64,000 nucleotides of DNA from Limnochorda sp. LNt (GTDB taxonomy: Bacteria; Bacillota; Limnochordia; Limnochordales; Geochordaceae), in NCBI RefSeq assembly GCF_035593265.1, contig NZ_CP141614.1, positions 1,984,001 through 2,048,000 on the forward strand, read 5' to 3'. This document shows, piece by piece, positions 54,986-62,751 of this stretch; the first letter of the stretch is position 1; each line of letters starts with the position of its first letter. The position numbers and the translations under genes are program-made. Under the pieces are notes generated by a model. That model saw only the letters and a program-made list of their open reading frames with translations, was not told the origin of the DNA and searched no databases.

Positions 54986-55274
54986 AGAGAACCTGCCTCG
55001 ACGCCAGGATGCGATCCTTCAGGTAAGGGCTGAGCGCGCCCGGCGTGACCAGGTCTACCCTTCGGCCGAAAAGCGCCTCGAGGTCCTCCAGGACGCGGCA
55101 GTAGCCCAATAGCCCCGTCTCAACACCGGGCTCGAATTGGACCAGCACGTCTACGTCGCTCTCGCTTTCGAAGTCCTCCCTCAGGACGGATCCAAACAGC
55201 GAGAGCTCTCTGATACCGTGCTTCTGACACAACCGCTTGATGGCTTCCAAGTCCAGTTCCAGCTTCTGGCTCAC
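54969..55274 (-). CDS. mntA: MntA-type nucleotidyltransferase antitoxin
   Basis: 101 residues. The nucleotidyltransferase motif GSX10DXD is present: LSLFGSVLREDFESESDVDV near residue 25, followed by LVQFEPG and VDLVTPGALSPYLKDRI. MntA proteins AMPylate and silence the HepT RNase. Its partner immediately downstream is deleted, so this is an orphan antitoxin that may still be expressed. An extended -10 promoter motif lies about 90 bases upstream at 55364. Confidence 0.9.
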   Translation of the reverse strand: MSQKLELDLEAIKRLCQKHGIRELSLFGSVLREDFESESDVDVLVQFEPGVETGLLGYCRVLEDLEALFGRRVDLVTPGALSPYLKDRILASRQVLYVSGA

Positions 55275-55643
55275 TGCCCCGTTGCGCTCCTTTTCACCAT
55301 CGCGTGACCTCCGAGGGCGACCCGCAACCGGCGCCGAGCCCCCGGAACCTCGATGGCAGGCTCAGTATACCACGCCGCGGCGGACATCCACGTGGGGAGG
55401 TCGGGGATGGAGACGCAACACGCTCAAGGCAGCTGACAGCGCCGCCCGCCACGTCCCACACCCGGCTGGCCCGTTTCACGGCGCGGCGGGGGAATCCCCC
55501 TCCTTGCCGGTCATGCCTGCGGCCCTGCGCCGGCCGTTCGCCACGGCTCGGGCTGCCGCCGGCTTTCTTCCGTTGGCACCCTCGCACTCGTGCCCGCCCC
55601 CGACCTGGGACCTCCGTACACGTAACACACTGTGCATGCTCTC
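55275..55643. other. Intergenic region upstream of mntA
   Basis: 370 bases without a credible gene. On the minus strand it holds GGCGTGGTATACTG (TATACT at 55364-55369, TG extended -10), a likely promoter for mntA. The same 14-base string is found at about 59865. Confidence 0.55.
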
Positions 55644-56258
55644 TCACGATCTTGCTCCCGAGGAAGAGTCACCCGCCTTTGAACAGTGGGGCGCTGGACT
55701 TGACGGATCATGTTCCATTCCCGGTGCACGTTCGCGCGACCGCTGGAAACGTAGTTCCTCACTAGCCAGCCTGCCCCGTGCAAGACCGTAGCGGGTTATC
55801 GTACCCACTAGCCGTGCCGACAGAAGCAACGCATGCAGGAAAAAGAATGAGTGAACGCTTACGCCCCACTGAGCCCATTGGGAATGAACTTTCTCGACAA
55901 CCAAGGCCAGACCCGCTGTCAATAAGGCGGCGACCCAGTTGAGTGACGTCCATAAAAAAGCGAAAAGTAACTGATCCAGGGTTCCTGACTCGTACATCGA
56001 CGCTAAAAAGACGGTGGACCCAGACGCAAGAACTATAGCCACCGCGGCGATCACAATGCCGAGCATGGATGCGGAAACCTGAAGGGTCCCGAGCAGCAAC
56101 TCTCGCAAAAAGTCCTGGGTCTGGGACAACCGCGGGTGTAACCCGTACATAGCAGTGGCAACTAGGAGGGCGGTCCAGAACTGGAAAGAAACCAGCCTTT
56201 CCTTGTCGCGGTACCGGCGGAATAGCGATAAAAGCGACCAGTCACCCAGGTTGGGCAT
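55644..56258 (-). CDS. Four-helix membrane protein of a two-gene AT-richer cassette
   Basis: 204 residues. Hydrophobic segments: QFWTALLVATAMYGL near 27, TLQVSASMLGIVIAAVAIVL near 58, LDQLLFAFLWTSLNWVAALL near 93 and SVHSFFFLHALLLSARLVGT near 133. Soluble, acidic and serine-rich tail after residue 165. The ATG directly follows the TGA of the upstream gene, so translation is coupled. Base composition is near 50% GC, well below the neighbourhood, which suggests recent transfer. No family recognised. As with other small membrane effectors next to a cytosolic sensor, it could be the killing part of a defence pair (inference). Confidence 0.8.
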   Translation of the reverse strand: MPNLGDWSLLSLFRRYRDKERLVSFQFWTALLVATAMYGLHPRLSQTQDFLRELLLGTLQVSASMLGIVIAAVAIVLASGSTVFLASMYESGTLDQLLFAFLWTSLNWVAALLTAGLALVVEKVHSQWAQWGVSVHSFFFLHALLLSARLVGTITRYGLARGRLASEELRFQRSRERAPGMEHDPSSPAPHCSKAGDSSSGARS

Positions 56259-57113
56259 TCAAGCGCCTCCTGGAGATGATGGATCCTCTTTTATGGCAAG
56301 GGCTTTCGACAGAACGCGCATTACTTCCTGAAACACGTCTAAGTCCGGGCATTCAAGCGTTAGCCTGATACCGCCGTCTGACGACTTATAACGCACAATA
56401 TGCCCATCTTGAGTCTCGGCCTGGATTGAGGCCACCCCGTACCCCTTAGTCGTATATCTTGCGTAGTCCTCGATTTCAGTATGTTCCCAGTTGAGGCCAT
56501 CGGGGTCAGAGCTTCTCCACTGCACAAAGTGTGACGTGGCGTTCAGCTCTTGGAACTTGGCGACAAGCCGTTCCCATGTGTGCTCGCCCTCCAGGCCGTT
56601 GGGGGGCACCACAGAGAACTGAGCCGTTATGACTCGTTTCGAGGATCTTAGGAAGCCTAAGAGCTCTTCCTCCCGGCCTAGGGGGTGAATCGTGACTAAG
56701 CCCGCGCCCCTACCTTCAATTGCACGCGTGAACATAGCACCTACGGTCGCGCAGAAGCTTGTAGGTGAGATCCTTGGCGTCCTATCCTCGAAGACCATGC
56801 GCTCAGTGGAGGTATCCAGAGCCCAATGGGACCATTCCTCGGCAAGATTCTCGATGGTTGTGCGAGCCAGGCCGGCTGGAGTAATGACCGGGAAATCTTT
56901 CGTTTTGGCTTTATACAAGGTACCAAAGATTACGGAACCTTCAACAACAAGGTTGGCTAGGATCCACGTGGATCGTCCTCGATTCAGCTGTCTGGTACCA
57001 CCTTGCAATTCCTGGAGCAAGTAGGACAATGCTTGCTGAGGGCTGGGCGCGAACATCGTGGTCGTGACGCTCAGCTTCGCGAGTACGAGTGTCATCTTTC
57101 CTTGGCGCGCCAC
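56259..57113 (-). CDS. Unknown cytosolic protein of a two-gene AT-richer cassette
   Basis: 284 residues (the start may be ATG seven codons in, at TLVLAKLSVTTTMFAPSPQQ). Mixed helix and strand; segments include WILANLVVEGSVIFGTLYKA, KTKDFPVITPAGLARTTIEN and SFCATVGAMFTRAIEGRGAG. Further ones are HPLGREEELLGFLRSSKRVI and the end PDLDVFQEVMRVLSKALAIK. No transmembrane helix and no known catalytic motif. I do not recognise the family with confidence; DUF4747-type proteins are one thing to compare. It is coupled to the four-helix membrane protein downstream. GC near 50% contrasts with the island. Confidence 0.75.
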   Translation of the reverse strand: MARQGKMTLVLAKLSVTTTMFAPSPQQALSYLLQELQGGTRQLNRGRSTWILANLVVEGSVIFGTLYKAKTKDFPVITPAGLARTTIENLAEEWSHWALDTSTERMVFEDRTPRISPTSFCATVGAMFTRAIEGRGAGLVTIHPLGREEELLGFLRSSKRVITAQFSVVPPNGLEGEHTWERLVAKFQELNATSHFVQWRSSDPDGLNWEHTEIEDYARYTTKGYGVASIQAETQDGHIVRYKSSDGGIRLTLECPDLDVFQEVMRVLSKALAIKEDPSSPGGA

Positions 57114-57974
57114 GTGCTCACCTCCCAGGCGGCTTATGAAGAACGGGGCAAAAGGTGGAGAAATGAGGTCCCAGCCAACCGGCTGTTCACCACACCCGGG
57201 TGGTCCAGGCCTCTGGACACCTCGCGCGCTACCCCTCGTGGACGCCCCCGCTGCGTCGACCCGGGATCATGTGCTCGGCCGCCCGGCCCGCCTGCGCCTA
57301 CTACTGCGCCGGCCCCATCCTGCCCGAGGCTCGCTGCCCGCAGCAGCGCCACGTCCGTCCGCCCAGACAGCAGATCCAGATCCGTCTGCCCGAAATGCCC
57401 GTACGCCGCCAGCCGCCGGTAGATGGGCTGCTGGAGGTCAAGCCGCTGAATGACCGCCCCCGGCCGCAGGTCGAGGAAGCGTTCGACGACGTCGGCGATG
57501 ACATCGTCGGGAATAACCTCCGTCCCAGACGTCTCGACCCGTACCGACACGGCTCTTGGCACCCCGATGGCGTATGCGACCCCTGCTTCGGCCTCCCGGA
57601 ACCCGGGCCGGCACGAATGAATCCGTTGACGCAGCGCCGGTACGACGCCAGATGTTCGATGCCAGGACTGGCCCTCATGAACGACGTGGTCGCACGGGCC
57701 CACCATTGTAACCGAGCTCAAATCGTGAATTGATGCTGCTCGGAAGAAACTGAAGACCCGCCGCTACGAGTTCCCACGCCATGGGCTCCGACTCGACCCG
57801 TTCCGACGGGAGCTCCTGCCACGACCTGCGAAAGGCCCTCTGCCGCCTCGATCGCATCGACCCTTGCCGCGGAGCGACTGGCCTCGCTGCGACGCCTGTC
57901 CGCCTCTTGCTGCGTTGCCGTTCCGGGCTATCAGCCCCGCCACCCCGGCAGGCCCCGTCGCGCCCGCGCCGTAT
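57114..57974. other. Region with metK remnant and no intact gene
   Basis: About 860 bases upstream of the two-gene cassette. A fragment of metK is at 57330-57590, preceded by a short stretch resembling the start of the HsdR_N-like gene ([11 protein letters not shown]). From 57700 to 57974 I see no recognisable gene. Confidence 0.55.
57330..57590 (-). pseudogene. metK: Fragment of S-adenosylmethionine synthetase (metK 3' end)
   Basis: About 85 residues: [67 protein letters not shown]. This matches the last quarter of MetK, where relatives read YAIGVAEPVSI..DTFGT and IYRxTAAYGHFGR. The N-terminal three quarters with the catalytic lysine and loops are missing. It has no start of its own. A dead fragment of a housekeeping gene within a toxin-antitoxin and defence region. 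Confidence 0.9.
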
Positions 57975-58604
57975 TCACCCGCCCCCGCCAGGCCAGTCCA
58001 GGTGGAGGCGAGGAAGCCGCGCGAGTTGTTCCAGCCTGTATTCCCATGCGCGGCGGGCAAAACCGGGAACCACGTACTTCGTCCGGTTCCCCTCGAAGGC
58101 CTTGTAGAGAAGTCCCACCGAGATCAGTTCCTCGAAGGCCTCCGGCAGGAGGTCCTCCGAGAAGACAATCCGGTGAGCCACGCCAAAGCCGCCTCCGTCG
58201 TATACCTCCCCCTTTCGCACGCTCCCTTCCCGAAGGAGAAGAAACGCGATTTGCCGGCCCGGCCGGCTCAAGTCGGCGCATCGCCCTTCCACGGCTTCCT
58301 GAAGCCCGGCCAGATGCCCCTCGCACGCCCACCTCACCACGTCCCGGCAAGGTTCCTGGGTATCGGTGGTCTTGTCCCAAACGATAGCGCCTTGTGCACC
58401 CAACGCCCCGATGCGCCCGAGAACCTCGACGGCCTCCTTCAAGCTCTCCGCGGCTTCGACCGGCGCATACCGAAGACGCAGGTTCGCTTTCGCCAGCCAC
58501 TGGTCTGCGCAAAGGCTCAGGACGTACAGCGCTTCCACCACCGACGGCCGCCGTTGCGAAGCGCAGCTCCGCACCGCCTCCTCGAGTTCAGCTCGACTCG
58601 GCAT
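57975..58604 (-). CDS. Hypothetical helical protein with C-terminal winged-helix look
   Basis: 209 residues. Start PSRAELEEAVRSCASQRRPS, then VVEALYVLSLCADQWLAKAN. The middle has SLKEAVEVLGRIGALGAQGA and the C-terminal part IAFLLLREGSVRKGEVYDGG with VGLLYKAFEGNRTKYVVPGF. The last part has the helix-helix-strand pattern of a winged helix. The ATG overlaps the 3' end of the DUF3883 remnant by 17 bases. A second frame at 59887-60312 shares its start nearly base for base. Family unknown. Confidence 0.65.
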   Translation of the reverse strand: MPSRAELEEAVRSCASQRRPSVVEALYVLSLCADQWLAKANLRLRYAPVEAAESLKEAVEVLGRIGALGAQGAIVWDKTTDTQEPCRDVVRWACEGHLAGLQEAVEGRCADLSRPGRQIAFLLLREGSVRKGEVYDGGGFGVAHRIVFSEDLLPEAFEELISVGLLYKAFEGNRTKYVVPGFARRAWEYRLEQLARLPRLHLDWPGGGG

Positions 58605-58900
58605 AGCCCGCCTGCCCCTTTTCCTCCAGCGAGGCGTAGCGATCTTCCGCCAGCCCCCGCCAGTCGGCGTACCGGAAGGTCGGTTCGGGCAGCAACCCGA
58701 GCAGTTTCAGCCCGCGCAGCACGTACAGGACGGGATGGCGCAGGGCGTCGGCCACGACGTACACGTAATAGCCCTCGTCGGACAGCGCCTGATACTGCGT
58801 TCGGGTAAGGTCGATGGCCGTCAGGCCGGGAGCGCCCCTTGAGCTCGATGCGCCGTCCGCCCGACTCGAAGTCGTACCCCCGTACCCCAGAAACTCATGG
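58588..58900 (-). pseudogene. DUF3883-like (restriction-endonuclease-fold) remnant with frameshift
   Basis: Around 58,840-58,885 one frame reads GYDFESGGRRIELKGRS, the DUF3883 motif with the E-L-K of the nuclease-type fold. The other frame continues LTAIDLTRTQYQALSDEGYY, VYVVADALRHPVLYVLRG. The two join with a one- or two-base frame change near 58,840. DUF3883 is usually the C-terminal domain of large helicase or restriction proteins; no such body exists upstream here. A truncated piece, still overlapping the next gene. Confidence 0.75.
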
Positions 58901-59011
58901 ATAGATACCGAGCACCCCCCGGGCTCGCAAGCAGCCACGGGCGGCGGAAGGCCAAGGAGACCCTCTCATGAGCCGGCAACGCGCCTCTCAACACCATGAC
59001 GGCTGGTGAGC

Positions 59012-59377
59012 TCAAATAGGAAGGGGACGGACTCGCATCCGATCGTCTTCAATGACGACGATACTACCCTTCTCGAGGGATTCCTCAATGGCCGGAAGGT
59101 TGGCCAACAGAAGCCGTACCTGAGCATCGGGGCGGCGCTGGGACACCCGCCTAAATAGAATGACAGAAGGGCCCTGACCTTTACCCCACGCCAGGAGTGT
59201 CCCGAAATCTATATCTGCAGCCACGACGACCCGCCGCTCCCGCAACGCACGCGCCATGATCTCCTCGTCCGTGGCTCGGTGCATGTTCAGATCCCGCACG
59301 TGGACGACGTCATGACCTGCCTCTTGCAGGCCCTGTGCGACGAGTGGGGACAGCGAGTTATCGATAAGGAACCTCAT
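59012..59377 (-). CDS. DUF5615 family PIN-like protein (putative toxin)
   Basis: 121 residues: RFLIDNSLSPLVAQGLQEAG near the start (first PIN aspartate), HDVVHVRDLNMHRATDEEIM, ERRVVVAADIDFGTLLAWGK (central DxDF) and IVVIEDDRMRVRPLPI at the end. This is the DUF5615/Mut7-C-like PIN pattern. The ATG overlaps the DUF433 gene by four bases. Expected to be the toxin of a DUF433-DUF5615 pair. Confidence 0.9.
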   Translation of the reverse strand: MRFLIDNSLSPLVAQGLQEAGHDVVHVRDLNMHRATDEEIMARALRERRVVVAADIDFGTLLAWGKGQGPSVILFRRVSQRRPDAQVRLLLANLPAIEESLEKGSIVVIEDDRMRVRPLPI

Positions 59378-59604
59378 GGGACCGGTAGCAAGGGAAGTTG
59401 CCGCTCCTTAAGGGCCTCTGCGGCGTAAAGGAGGGCCTCCCGGATGTCCTCAGGTTCGAGATCGGGATACGCCTCAAGGATTTCCCGCTCCGACATCCCG
59501 TCTGCCACCATGGCCACCACGGTAGCGACCGGGATGCGCAGGCCTCGAATGCAGGGTACCCCGCCCATCTGGCGAGGATCGACCGTAATCCGGCTAAACT
59601 TCAC
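59374..59604 (-). CDS. DUF433 family antitoxin
   Basis: 76 residues. KFSRITVDPRQMGGVPCIRG, LRIPVATVVAMVADGMSERE and ILEAYPDLEPEDIREALLYA is the DUF433 winged-helix pattern. A GGAGGG site (59611-59616) is six bases before the GTG at 59604 but touches the ATG at 59610, so the GTG is the better start. Coupled to the DUF5615 gene. Probably represses its own operon. Confidence 0.88.
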   Translation of the reverse strand: MKFSRITVDPRQMGGVPCIRGLRIPVATVVAMVADGMSEREILEAYPDLEPEDIREALLYAAEALKERQLPLLPVP

Positions 59605-59655
59605 AGGCATCCCTCCGGGTTGACCGCTCCCCATGTGAAACATGAGTCGCCCTGG

Positions 59656-59817
59656 TCACGCGTCCTCCGCCACAGGTTTGCCAGTGGACTCACGGATCTC
59701 CGATGGCAGGCCCCCCTCGGGAGCGCAGCCACCGTACAAATGCCAGGACTGAAGCCGCTCAGGAGGAAGCTGTTCCAGCTCCTTGTGAACCAGCTCCTTT
59801 CGTTCCTTGCGCGGCAA
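59656..59817 (-). CDS. Possible small antitoxin-like leader frame
   Basis: About 53 residues from a TTG at 59817: KERKELVHKELEQLPPERLQ then a tail GGLPSEIRESTGKPVAEDA. The first part recalls DUF2281-type antitoxins (E-L-x-x-L-P-x-E). A longer frame to 59883 would include the promoter motif. It lies between that motif and the DUF433 gene. Weak; may be a remnant. Confidence 0.3.
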   Translation of the reverse strand: MPRKERKELVHKELEQLPPERLQSWHLYGGCAPEGGLPSEIRESTGKPVAEDA

Positions 59818-59864
59818 GGGGCGTCCCTTTCCCGAGTGGCCGACGTCCTTCGCTTCCCGGGGCC

Positions 59865-59878
59865 AGTATACCACGCCG
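59865..59878 (-). promoter_or_regulatory. Extended -10 promoter of the DUF433-DUF5615 operon
   Basis: On the minus strand GGCGTGGTATACTG contains TATACT (59865-59870) with an upstream TG. The same string precedes mntA at 55364. No good -35. Confidence 0.45.
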
Positions 59879-59886
59879 CTCACGCC

Positions 59887-60312
59887 TCAGCGGCCGAACG
59901 GGTAGACCGGCTCACCCACGCCATCGAACAGGCGATCGGGGGTCATCCGCTGCTTGCACCGGGCGGTGGCCCCGCGCCGGCGGGCGCCCTTCCCCAGCCC
60001 CCCGCTCCATCCGGCCGAGTCCCCCCCCACAGCGAGCGCCAGTTCGCTCAGTAGGCAGTAGAGGCTACCCGCGGCCTCTCGCGATGCACACCTATTGACC
60101 TTGCGGTAGTCCGCCCGAAGGCCGAGCCTCGAGAGCGCCTCCACCGCCGACGGCCGCCGGGCCGAAGCACAGCTCCGCACCGCCTCCTCGAGTTCAGCTC
60201 GACTCGGCATAGCGCCGGCCGCCCTTGCGAGCCCTTCCTCGCTCAGCCGAGCGAGGCGAATCGCCCACTCCAGAGCAGCCGCATTGAAGCGGACGCAGAT
60301 GGCCTGTGCCAT
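59887..60312 (-). CDS. Truncated paralogue of the 58.6-kb hypothetical gene
   Basis: 141 residues. Starts AQAICVRFNAAALEWAIRLA, then PSRAELEEAVRSCASARRPS and AVEALSRLGLRAD as in the gene at 57975-58604. After about residue 70 the sequence diverges to low-complexity basic residues that look unconserved. The shared ~70-base block is nearly identical at DNA level. Possibly a gene fragment fused to other sequence. Confidence 0.45.
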   Translation of the reverse strand: MAQAICVRFNAAALEWAIRLARLSEEGLARAAGAMPSRAELEEAVRSCASARRPSAVEALSRLGLRADYRKVNRCASREAAGSLYCLLSELALAVGGDSAGWSGGLGKGARRRGATARCKQRMTPDRLFDGVGEPVYPFGR

Positions 60313-60431
60313 TTCCCTACCCTGCTCACGGTCAACGTTGGCTGCCAGACCAGGTTGCCTTCAGCGTCCTGATGGCACCACGGATCGGCTATCCACACGG
60401 CCCGGCCCCGACTACGACGAGGGGCCCCTTT

Positions 60432-62576
60432 CTACCCCCTCACCACCACCAGCCACGCCGAGCGGGTGAACGGCAGCGGGCGCACGCGCCGCACGATGCG
60501 CAACCTGCCAGCGGGAAGCCGGCCATCCCACGCCTGCACGACCAAGCCCGGGGGTTCGTTGACCACGTAGGCCCGCCCTGACCCGACGAACGCCGCCACC
60601 GACGGATTGCCCTCGAATGCCACCGGATCGCACTCAATGAACACCGCCTCGATCTCGGGCGCCGGCTCGTCAGGCGTCGGCGTGGACGCCGACTCGGGCT
60701 TCGGCTTCACGCCCGGCTCAGGCGTAGCCGTCTCGACCGTCGCCATCGCGGCCGCTGCCATCGCCGGCGCCTCCGCCGCCGTCCGGGCCGCCACCTCCCC
60801 ATCCTCACGCCGGCCGCCGCCCTCGACCGCCCGCTCCAGCTCCTCCTCCAGCCGCACCTGCTCCTCGAAGCTCGCCACCCTACCGACGCCCGCCGCCTCC
60901 TCCGCCCCCTCGAACCACTCCGGCCGCCCGCCCAGCACGTAGAGCCTCGCCGACGCCCTCGACAGCCCCACGTACAGCAGCATCTGGCGCCTCGTAGCGT
61001 CCCACCCCTCCAACGCCTCCAGCTCCACCAGGATCACCACCGGACGCTCCAACCCCTTGAACCGGTGGATGGTGGAGACCTGGACGTACGGGGCGCCCAT
61101 CCGTGCCAGCGCGGGCTGCCACGTCAGCACGAAGTTGCCCACCCGCATGCCTTCCCGCAGCACCGACCGCTCCTGCCCGGCAGGGGTGAGCACCACCACG
61201 TCCTGGGCCGGGACCTTCCCCTCCCCCAGCACCTCGTGCAGCAGCCTCTGCAGCAGTCGGGGCTCCTGGCGGACCCCGACCCCCGGCCGGATGTCGGGCG
61301 CCTCCCCTTCCAGCGGCGGCGGCTCCGGCTCCATCTCGCCCCGGTAGAAGCGCAGCACCACCTCGTGGATCTTGCGGGTGAAGCGGATGTTGCGGGGCAG
61401 CCAGAAGGGAGGCTCGTGGACGGGCAGCTCCTCGGGCCGGGGGGCGTAGATGCGCTGGTTGTCGTCGAGGAAGACGTACAGGTACCCGCCGGGCTCCCGC
61501 AGCTCCAGCAGCGGCACCCACCACTCGGCGGCGAAGTCCTGAGCCTCGTCCACGATGATGGCGTCGAACTGCGGGCCGATCAGGCCGGCCACCTGGTGCA
61601 ACGTCTCGGCCCACGCGGGGTCTCTCGGGCCCGTCGTGTCCCTCGGCGCGGGCACCCCGTGCCGCCCGGCCAGCATCTGGCAGAGCTGGTGGTAGTTCTT
61701 GACGACCAGGCGCTCCAGCTCGACCGAGCCGCCTTCCTCGTGGCGCAGCTCATCGTAGGTGGTCTCCTCCAGCCAGTCGGAGAGCGGCCGGTTGAAGCAC
61801 GTCAGCAGCACCCGGTAGCCCTGCCGGTACAGCTTGCGCGCCAGCCGGGTGGCCAGGAAGGTCTTGCCCGAGCCCGCGCACCCCGAGACGGCCGCCTCTC
61901 GCCGGTTGCCCAGCACCTTGAGCAGGGTGTACTGCTCTTCGGACAGCTGCAGGATCTGCGTCTGGATCTCGTCGATCTCCATCCGCAGCGGGCGCCGGGC
62001 CACCATGGACTGTCCCAGGGCCCTCACCAGGGCCTCGACGGCCCGATCCCCCACCGCCCGGCTCTCCCACGGCCGGCGCACCAGGGTGGCCGCCGCGCGG
62101 CGCAGCCGCTGCGGCAGGTCCGCCAGGGCGTCGTGATCGAGGATGAGCTCCGGCGGGATGAGGCCCAGGGAGCCCGGCACCTCGACGTCGGGCAGCGCCA
62201 CCGCCCATGCGAAGGGGTAGCGGTGGTGGGCGGTCACCGGGATGGAGGCCAGTCGCTTGATGAGATGGTGGGCGTTGGCTTGCGCCTGTTCGAAGGGGCC
62301 GGATCCCAGGTCGTGGCGCACGCCGTGCCGGTCGATGCTATACCAGCGGCCCGCGGCCGGCTCGAAGCCCACCTGGCCGCCCTTGACCTCCACCACGACG
62401 ATCCCGACGTCTGGATGGGCCACGACGAAGTCGGCCTCGCCCTCGTACTGGCGTTCCACCAGCAGCACGTTGGCGAAGACCACCCAGTCGTGGGGAAGCG
62501 CCGCGCACGCTTCATAGAAGCGCCGTTCGGCGTCGCTCCGCAATCCCACCGGGCTCTCCGGAAAGATGCGCGCCAT
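60432..62576 (-). CDS. NERD domain and UvrD-like SF1 helicase protein
   Basis: 714 residues from an ATG at 62576. N-terminal NERD nuclease-related domain: GLRSDAERRFYEACAALPHD, EGEADFVVAHPDVGIVVVEV and KGG (E, D, E-x-K positions). Helicase: Walker A SGCAGSGKTFLATRLARKLY near 240, Walker B DAIIVDEAQDFAAEWW near 350, LYVFLDDNQRIYAP and VQVSTIHRFKGLERPVVILV with YVGLSRASARLYVLGG near the end. A proline- and glutamate-rich linker leads to a C-terminal domain of about 90 residues, VFIECDPVAFEGNPSVAAFV, not recognised. NERD helicases occur in DNA-processing and defence contexts. Confidence 0.92.
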   Translation of the reverse strand: MARIFPESPVGLRSDAERRFYEACAALPHDWVVFANVLLVERQYEGEADFVVAHPDVGIVVVEVKGGQVGFEPAAGRWYSIDRHGVRHDLGSGPFEQAQANAHHLIKRLASIPVTAHHRYPFAWAVALPDVEVPGSLGLIPPELILDHDALADLPQRLRRAAATLVRRPWESRAVGDRAVEALVRALGQSMVARRPLRMEIDEIQTQILQLSEEQYTLLKVLGNRREAAVSGCAGSGKTFLATRLARKLYRQGYRVLLTCFNRPLSDWLEETTYDELRHEEGGSVELERLVVKNYHQLCQMLAGRHGVPAPRDTTGPRDPAWAETLHQVAGLIGPQFDAIIVDEAQDFAAEWWVPLLELREPGGYLYVFLDDNQRIYAPRPEELPVHEPPFWLPRNIRFTRKIHEVVLRFYRGEMEPEPPPLEGEAPDIRPGVGVRQEPRLLQRLLHEVLGEGKVPAQDVVVLTPAGQERSVLREGMRVGNFVLTWQPALARMGAPYVQVSTIHRFKGLERPVVILVELEALEGWDATRRQMLLYVGLSRASARLYVLGGRPEWFEGAEEAAGVGRVASFEEQVRLEEELERAVEGGGRREDGEVAARTAAEAPAMAAAAMATVETATPEPGVKPKPESASTPTPDEPAPEIEAVFIECDPVAFEGNPSVAAFVGSGRAYVVNEPPGLVVQAWDGRLPAGRLRIVRRVRPLPFTRSAWLVVVRG

Positions 62577-62751
62577 GGCCGCGCCCTCGCCCCCCTTACC
62601 TTCCATCCTGTCGATTCGCCTGCACCCGGCGGGGTCCTCCGGTATCGAGGCGAACGCCAGACATCAAGGGGTCGGCGGGTCGGCGCCCTGGCTCCACGCC
62701 TCGGCCTGCTGTCGGTCGGGCCCGTCAGGACGCCGCAGGCTCTTCGGAAGA

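Noticed and set aside
55294-55647. 117-codon frame upstream of mntA
   Set aside because: Basic, low-complexity composition, and it overlaps the likely promoter; no domain.
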